Made by a program: the position numbers and the translations under genes. DNA of 64,000 bases. Source: CAZCTC01 sp964501335 (lineage in GTDB: Bacteria > Chloroflexota > Anaerolineae > B4-G1 > SLSP01). Below are positions 60,243 through 64,000 of this stretch, piece by piece (positions within the stretch are counted from its first letter, which is position 1; every line of letters begins with the position of its first letter). The notes under the pieces are model-generated. The model searched no databases. It was given only the letters and a program-made list of their open reading frames with translations, and had not been told where the DNA came from. Where the stretch lies: the NCBI GenBank assembly GCA_964501335.1, contig CAZCTC010000043.1, positions 3,346 through 67,345 on the forward strand. Direction: 5' to 3'.

Positions 60243-61262
60243 ATGGATGCTCAATTTAATCGCCCGATTCGATTGGCGCTGTTAGGGGCCGGCATCTTTG
60301 CCCGGGATGCCCATCTGCCGGCGCTGCAAGGTCTTGAAGATGTCTTTGAAGTTACAGCCATCTGGAGCCGGTCGGAAGGTTCGGCCCGGGCATTGGCTGA
60401 ACGGGTGAACCATCCGGTGACCCTTTATACCGATATGGAGGCGCTGCTGGCTTCTCCCGATATCGAGGCGGTGGATGTGATTTTGCCGATCGGGGTGCAG
60501 CCGGTGGTCATTGCGGCGGCGCTGGCGGCGGGCAAGCATGTATTGAGTGAGAAGCCAATGGCTCCGGATGTGGCGACCGGGCGGCAATTGCTGGAGGTGT
60601 ATGCCCGCTATCCGGGGTTGATCTGGGATGTGGCGGAAAACTGGCGTTATTCGCCGGCCATTATGCGTTCGGCGGAGCTGATTGCCAGCCAGGAGATCGG
60701 GCGGGCCTATTTGCTTAACTGGGCTTTGCATATCCCGGTGACGACTGAGAACAAATACTATCACACCTCCTGGCGGCGCGACGGTTCGTTCCCGGGCGGT
60801 TTTTTGTTGGATGCGGGTGTGCATCATATGGCGGCGCTGCGGATGTTGTTGGGGGAAGTGACCGAGGTGAGCGCGATGATCTCGTCGGTGCGGGAGGATT
60901 TGCCGCCGGCGGATACCCTGACGGCGACGTTGCGTTTCGCCAGCGGAGCGTTGGCCAATTATACGGTGACCTATGCGGCGCGGACGGCCTGGCCCGATCC
61001 GATTACGGTGGTCGGCGATGCCGGCGCTTTGCAGATCACGGTGGCGGAGAAGGTGGAATTCTTCCACGGCGATACGGTGCGGGTTTTGGAGCCGGCCGGC
61101 CCCGACAGTATCAGTGCGGAGATGGGGGCTTTTGCGGCGGCTATTCGAGGCCGGGGTGTCCGACGTAATACTCCGCAGGAGGCGCTGCGGGATGTGGCGT
61201 TGATGGAGGCCTTGCTGCAATCGGCGGAGCGGGGGACGAAGGTGACTCCTGAGGTTATTTGA
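60243..61262 (+). CDS. Gfo/Idh/MocA-family oxidoreductase
   Basis: 339 residues. The NAD(P)-binding Rossmann domain begins LALLGAGIFARDAHLPALQ and has VLSEKPMAPD, the family's E-K-P motif with the catalytic Lys region. The C-terminal domain carries GGFLLDAGVHHMAALRMLLG, with Asp and His expected in the active site. It oxidises or reduces a sugar or inositol derivative; the substrate is unknown. A GGAGG precedes the ATG. Its stop overlaps the crcB start by one base, so the two are co-transcribed. Confidence 0.92.
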   Translation: MDAQFNRPIRLALLGAGIFARDAHLPALQGLEDVFEVTAIWSRSEGSARALAERVNHPVTLYTDMEALLASPDIEAVDVILPIGVQPVVIAAALAAGKHVLSEKPMAPDVATGRQLLEVYARYPGLIWDVAENWRYSPAIMRSAELIASQEIGRAYLLNWALHIPVTTENKYYHTSWRRDGSFPGGFLLDAGVHHMAALRMLLGEVTEVSAMISSVREDLPPADTLTATLRFASGALANYTVTYAARTAWPDPITVVGDAGALQITVAEKVEFFHGDTVRVLEPAGPDSISAEMGAFAAAIRGRGVRRNTPQEALRDVALMEALLQSAERGTKVTPEVI

Positions 61263-61660
61263 TGAAGCTGGCTCTGGATAAGCAGATGACGGATACGTTG
61301 TTGGTCTCGTTGGGGGCGGTTGTGGGAGCCAATGCTCGCTATTGGCTGGGCGCCTGGCTGGCAAAACGATGGGGGACGGGATTCCCTTACGGGACGCTGG
61401 TGATCAATTTGACCGGCAGTCTGGTGCTGGGTTTCTTTCTGATGTTGACGACGGAACGGTTGCTGATCGATCCGCGCTGGCGGACTGTTTTTGCGGTGGG
61501 CTTTTTGGGCGCTTATACGACCTTCTCGACCTATACTTATGAAAGCGTCTCCCTCATTCAGGCGGGACGCTGGGAATTGGGCCTTTTGAACTTGTTGGGC
61601 GGGGCGCTGTTAGGGGCGCTGGCCGCCGGAGCCGGGATGTTGTTAGGTCGGTGGGTTTGA
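61262..61660 (+). CDS. crcB: Fluoride exporter CrcB/Fluc
   Basis: 132 residues from the ATG at 61262 overlapping the preceding TGA by one base. Four membrane segments. The family motifs are present: GANARYWLG, YGTLVINLTGSLVLGF (the central Asn and Thr) and GFLGAYTTFSTYTYE (the fluoride-lining Phe and TTFST segment). It works as a dual-topology dimer. No fluoride riboswitch is seen ahead of the operon. Its last 18 bases overlap mobA on the other strand. Confidence 0.93.
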   Translation: MKLALDKQMTDTLLVSLGAVVGANARYWLGAWLAKRWGTGFPYGTLVINLTGSLVLGFFLMLTTERLLIDPRWRTVFAVGFLGAYTTFSTYTYESVSLIQAGRWELGLLNLLGGALLGALAAGAGMLLGRWV

Positions 61661-62257
61661 GTCCAGAGCCTGCAATTTTTCCCATTCTTCGGGGGTGTTG
61701 ACATTGAAAAAGGAGTGGCCTGCCGGATCGCGGCGGGCCACTTCGCTTTCCGGGAAGATTTCGACCTGGATATCGGGGTAGAAGGCGATGATGCGGCGTT
61801 CTTCCCGGTGGAGGGCGGCTTCGGCAGCGGGGGCACAGCTTTGGGGGCGGTAGAGTGCATGAAGCGGTTCCAGGGCACCCTGCCAGCGAGGGACGATGGC
61901 GTCGGCCGGGCTGCGGTGGGCCTGAGCGGCCATGGCGTGCAGCAGGGCCGGGTTGAGCAGCGGCAGGTCGGCGGCGATGATGAAGGCCCAGCGGCCACGG
62001 GCCGCGGTCAGGCCGGCGTGGAGGCCGGCGAGGACGCCGCGGTCGGGGTAGAGGTCGGGGACGATATGGACGTTCCAGCCGCTGAAGGATTCCGGATCGG
62101 GGGCGGCGATGATGATTTCGGAGACGAGCGGTTGCAGTCGCTCGATGACGTGGGCAATTAAGGGGCGGCCGGCGAGGGACAGGAAACGTTTATCCCGACC
62201 GAGGCGGCGGCTCTGGCCGCCGGCGAGGATGATGCCGCTGAATTCAATGGGTTGCAT
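61643..62257 (-). CDS. mobA: Molybdenum cofactor guanylyltransferase
   Basis: 204 residues from the ATG at 62257, with the nucleotide-binding start FSGIILAGGQSRRLGRDKRFL; the open frame to 62398 passes through repeat DNA and is not used. DLPLLNP has the metal-binding Asp, and GRDKRFL the Lys that contacts the nucleotide. It attaches GMP to Mo-molybdopterin. No other molybdenum genes are nearby. The C-terminus (EIFPESEVARRDPAGHSFFNVNTPEEW) fits MobA. Confidence 0.92.
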   Translation of the reverse strand: MQPIEFSGIILAGGQSRRLGRDKRFLSLAGRPLIAHVIERLQPLVSEIIIAAPDPESFSGWNVHIVPDLYPDRGVLAGLHAGLTAARGRWAFIIAADLPLLNPALLHAMAAQAHRSPADAIVPRWQGALEPLHALYRPQSCAPAAEAALHREERRIIAFYPDIQVEIFPESEVARRDPAGHSFFNVNTPEEWEKLQALDSNPPT

Positions 62258-62748
62258 GGGGGGAATTATCGCTCTGGATGGCAAAAATGGGAAACGTGAA
62301 ACGTAAAGAAAGTAGACAGCAGCAAGTAGACAGCTTGCGTCGCCGGGGCGGCTCTGGAAAAGCCACATGTTTGGGTGCGCATTCTGATGCATACCCAAAC
62401 ATAAACAAAAAAACTCTCCCCATCCAGCGCGGGGTATCTTATGGGGAAAGGGCCAGGTACGGGACGCTACAAGGCCGGGCTATTTTCAGGGAAGAAGGCC
62501 CTGTTGTGGGCGGTACCCTGAAGGATGAAAAAGGGTTGTCCGGCGAGAGGGCGCCCACGCCGGGGCGCCCCTACATTGGCGGTGTCCGTGTAGGGGCGGC
62601 CCGATGTGGCCGCCCTGGGGGAAATTTTTGCACCCCGGGCTATTTTCAGGGAAGATTTGACTTGTCAGATGACTGATCTCTAAATTGGGAGTATATTAGA
62701 CATAATCGGTTTCCTCTCAGTAATCCAGCAACAGGAGTATTAAGGAGC
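62258..62748. repeat. Repeat-filled gap between mobA and the FNT gene
   Basis: No gene seen. AAGTAGACAGCAGCAAGTAG (about 62310), a variable-stem hairpin at 62367-62402 (ATGTTTGGGTGCGCA-TTCTGA-TGCATACCCAAACAT, one mismatch), CAGCGCGGGGTATCTTATGGGG, ACGGGACGCTACAAGG, two TATTTTCAGGGAAGA copies, GGGCGGTACCCTGAAGGATG and GTAGGGGCGGCCCGATGTGG (about 62590). The end carries TTGACT and a TATATT, but not well spaced for a promoter. Confidence 0.75.
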
Positions 62749-63669
62749 ATGTCTAAGAAGTCCAGTTCGGTTGAGGTTTCTTCCCCTGTTTCTGCTGTGG
62801 GGGCATTGTCGGCGGCTGCGGCTGTGCCGGCTTTTCCGGTAGAAGCGCTGTTGCCGGCCGAGATGGCGGCGCGGGCCGAGACCGTGGGCGTCAAAAAGGC
62901 GACGATGGAGACCCTGAAGCTGTTTGCGCTGGCGGTATTGGCCGGAACTTTCATCGCTGTGGGATCGATCTATTGCACGATTGTGCTGACCGGGGCCAGT
63001 GCATTGCCTTATGGGGTGGCACGGTTGCTGGCCGGACTGGTTTTCTGTCTGGGGCTGATTCTGGTGGTGGTGGGAGGGGCCGAGCTTTTTACCGGCAACA
63101 ACCTGATCATTATGGCGTGGGCTAACGGTAAGGTTTCGCTGACTCAGCTGCTGCGCAATTGGGCGATTGTCTATGCGGGCAATTTTGTCGGATCAGTGGC
63201 GACGGCGTTGATTATCTTCTTCGCCAATCAGTATCAACTTTCCAATGGGGCGGTGGGGGTGACGGCGTTGACCATTGCCAATACCAAGTGTGGGTTGGCT
63301 TTTATTCCGGCGGTGGCGTCAGGGATTATGTGCAATGCACTGGTCTGTATGGCGGTCTGGCTCTGTTTTTCGGCGCGTTCCACGACGGATAAAATCCTCT
63401 CGATTATTTTTCCGGTTTCGGCTTTTGTGGCGGCCGGTTTTGAACATTCGATTGCCAATATGTATTTTATTCCGGCCGGATTGCTGATCAAGTACTTTGC
63501 GCCGGAGAGTTTCTGGACGGCGGCGGGGAAGACGGCCGGGGATTTCGGCAATCTGACGGTGGGCAATTTTTTTCTGGTGAATCTGTTGCCGGTGACGTTG
63601 GGGAATATTTTCGGCGGGGCGATTATGGTGGGGCTGGTTTACTGGTTTATTTTCCTGCGGAAGCAATAG
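62749..63669 (+). CDS. Formate/nitrite transporter (FNT) family channel
   Basis: 306 residues with six membrane segments. FNT signatures: GGAELFTGNNLIIMAWANGKVS (key part GGAELFTGN) and NWAIVYAGNFVGS. The N-terminal about 60 residues are an Ala/Ser/Val-rich extension not typical of FocA or NirC. It would move formate, nitrite or a related anion as a pentamer. The ATG follows GGAG, twelve bases upstream. No formate or nitrite enzyme is adjacent to fix the substrate. Confidence 0.9.
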   Translation: MSKKSSSVEVSSPVSAVGALSAAAAVPAFPVEALLPAEMAARAETVGVKKATMETLKLFALAVLAGTFIAVGSIYCTIVLTGASALPYGVARLLAGLVFCLGLILVVVGGAELFTGNNLIIMAWANGKVSLTQLLRNWAIVYAGNFVGSVATALIIFFANQYQLSNGAVGVTALTIANTKCGLAFIPAVASGIMCNALVCMAVWLCFSARSTTDKILSIIFPVSAFVAAGFEHSIANMYFIPAGLLIKYFAPESFWTAAGKTAGDFGNLTVGNFFLVNLLPVTLGNIFGGAIMVGLVYWFIFLRKQ

Positions 63670-64000
63670 GGGCTTTAAGCTTTTTTTACAAAATTCGACC
63701 TGTGCGGTTAGCTTTTTAGCATCCCGCAACTGGTACTTTCCAGGTGAAAAACGACGCGCTGTGCGAAGCAGACAGAGAGAGTTTTTTTGTTTGTGTTTTT
63801 GCGCGCATTCTTATGCGCGCAAAAACACGGGCTTTTTTTCCGACCTGTGCGGTTGTTTATTAGGGTGAATCAAAAACGGTTTTTGTGTCCCGCCACCGGT
63901 GCTTTCCTGGTAAAAAGCGCCGCGCTGGACAGGGGGAGAGGGTTATTTTTATTCATATTTTCGGCGGCTTTCTGAACTCGGATCTAGACAAACTAACCAA
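63670..64000. repeat. Two variable-stem hairpin repeats, the last one cut
   Basis: The anchor GCATCCCGCAAC (63719) leads to the hairpin at 63793-63828 (GTGTTTTTGCGCGCA-TTCTTA-TGCGCGCAAAAACAC). A second anchor GTGTCCCGCCACC (63885) leads to TTCATATTTTCGGCGGCT-TTCTGAA at about 63955-63976, where the second arm should be AGCCGCCG but is replaced by CTCGGATCTAGACAAACTAA to the window end. No gene seen. Confidence 0.8.

Overview
The window looks like a chromosomal scaffold piece from a GC-rich, free-living bacterium. I infer Chloroflexota, probably an Anaerolineae-type lineage. The grounds are the multi-GAF sensor kinases, the penicillin-binding protein with long Pro/Thr tails, the short IF-2, an Amj-type flippase, DUF4157 (eCIS-core) proteins, and gaps full of small repeats. 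This is an inference from gene style, since there is no rRNA or other marker. I recognised no rRNA, tRNA, CRISPR array, prophage or transposase gene. One run of 100 N (11605-11704) marks a scaffold gap. The left edge cuts a gene, and the right edge stops inside a hairpin repeat.

Layout. 1-8023 (+): a signalling block of three large GAF-domain histidine kinases and a stand-alone receiver protein. 8134-14174 (-): a class A penicillin-binding protein interrupted by the N gap, a membrane histidine kinase and a MaoC-like hotdog protein. 14695-18049 (-): a surface-glycan group (GT4 glycosyltransferase, CDP-paratose epimerase-like enzyme, UPF0104 membrane protein). 18212-25578 (+): an unknown protein and three paralogous beta-propeller lipoproteins. 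26280-27923 (+): a membrane-anchored alkaline-phosphatase-superfamily enzyme. 27907-35081 (-): a complete Wadjet operon (jetA, jetB, jetC, jetD), with jetD separated from jetC by three tandem copies of a local repeat. 35273-36967 and 43980-46418 (-): two probable cargo or effector proteins, one HET-C-like with a C-terminal LysM domain, the other DUF4157 plus a zinc phospholipase C-like region. Between them lie small membrane proteins, uvrC, amj and an SLC13 permease. 46718-49325 (+): a membrane protein, a winged-helix regulator and an ABC-2 transporter. 50778-58546 (-): nusA-ylxR-infB-rbfA-nrnA-truB-ribF, with intrinsic terminators after nusA and after infB. 58791-63669: a HEAT-repeat protein, a Gfo/Idh/MocA oxidoreductase, crcB, mobA and a formate/nitrite-family channel.

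How the parts relate. The PBP, Amj and the glycan genes point to an envelope with peptidoglycan and glycan. Wadjet is known to cut closed circular plasmids. The two cargo-like proteins would fit a contractile injection system whose structural genes are not in this window. The most unusual signal is intergenic: a dispersed family of hairpins whose stem sequence differs from copy to copy while staying self-complementary and whose loop stays close to TTCTGA. These hairpins are embedded in conserved flanks and are found in most long gaps, including the tandem trio inside the Wadjet operon.
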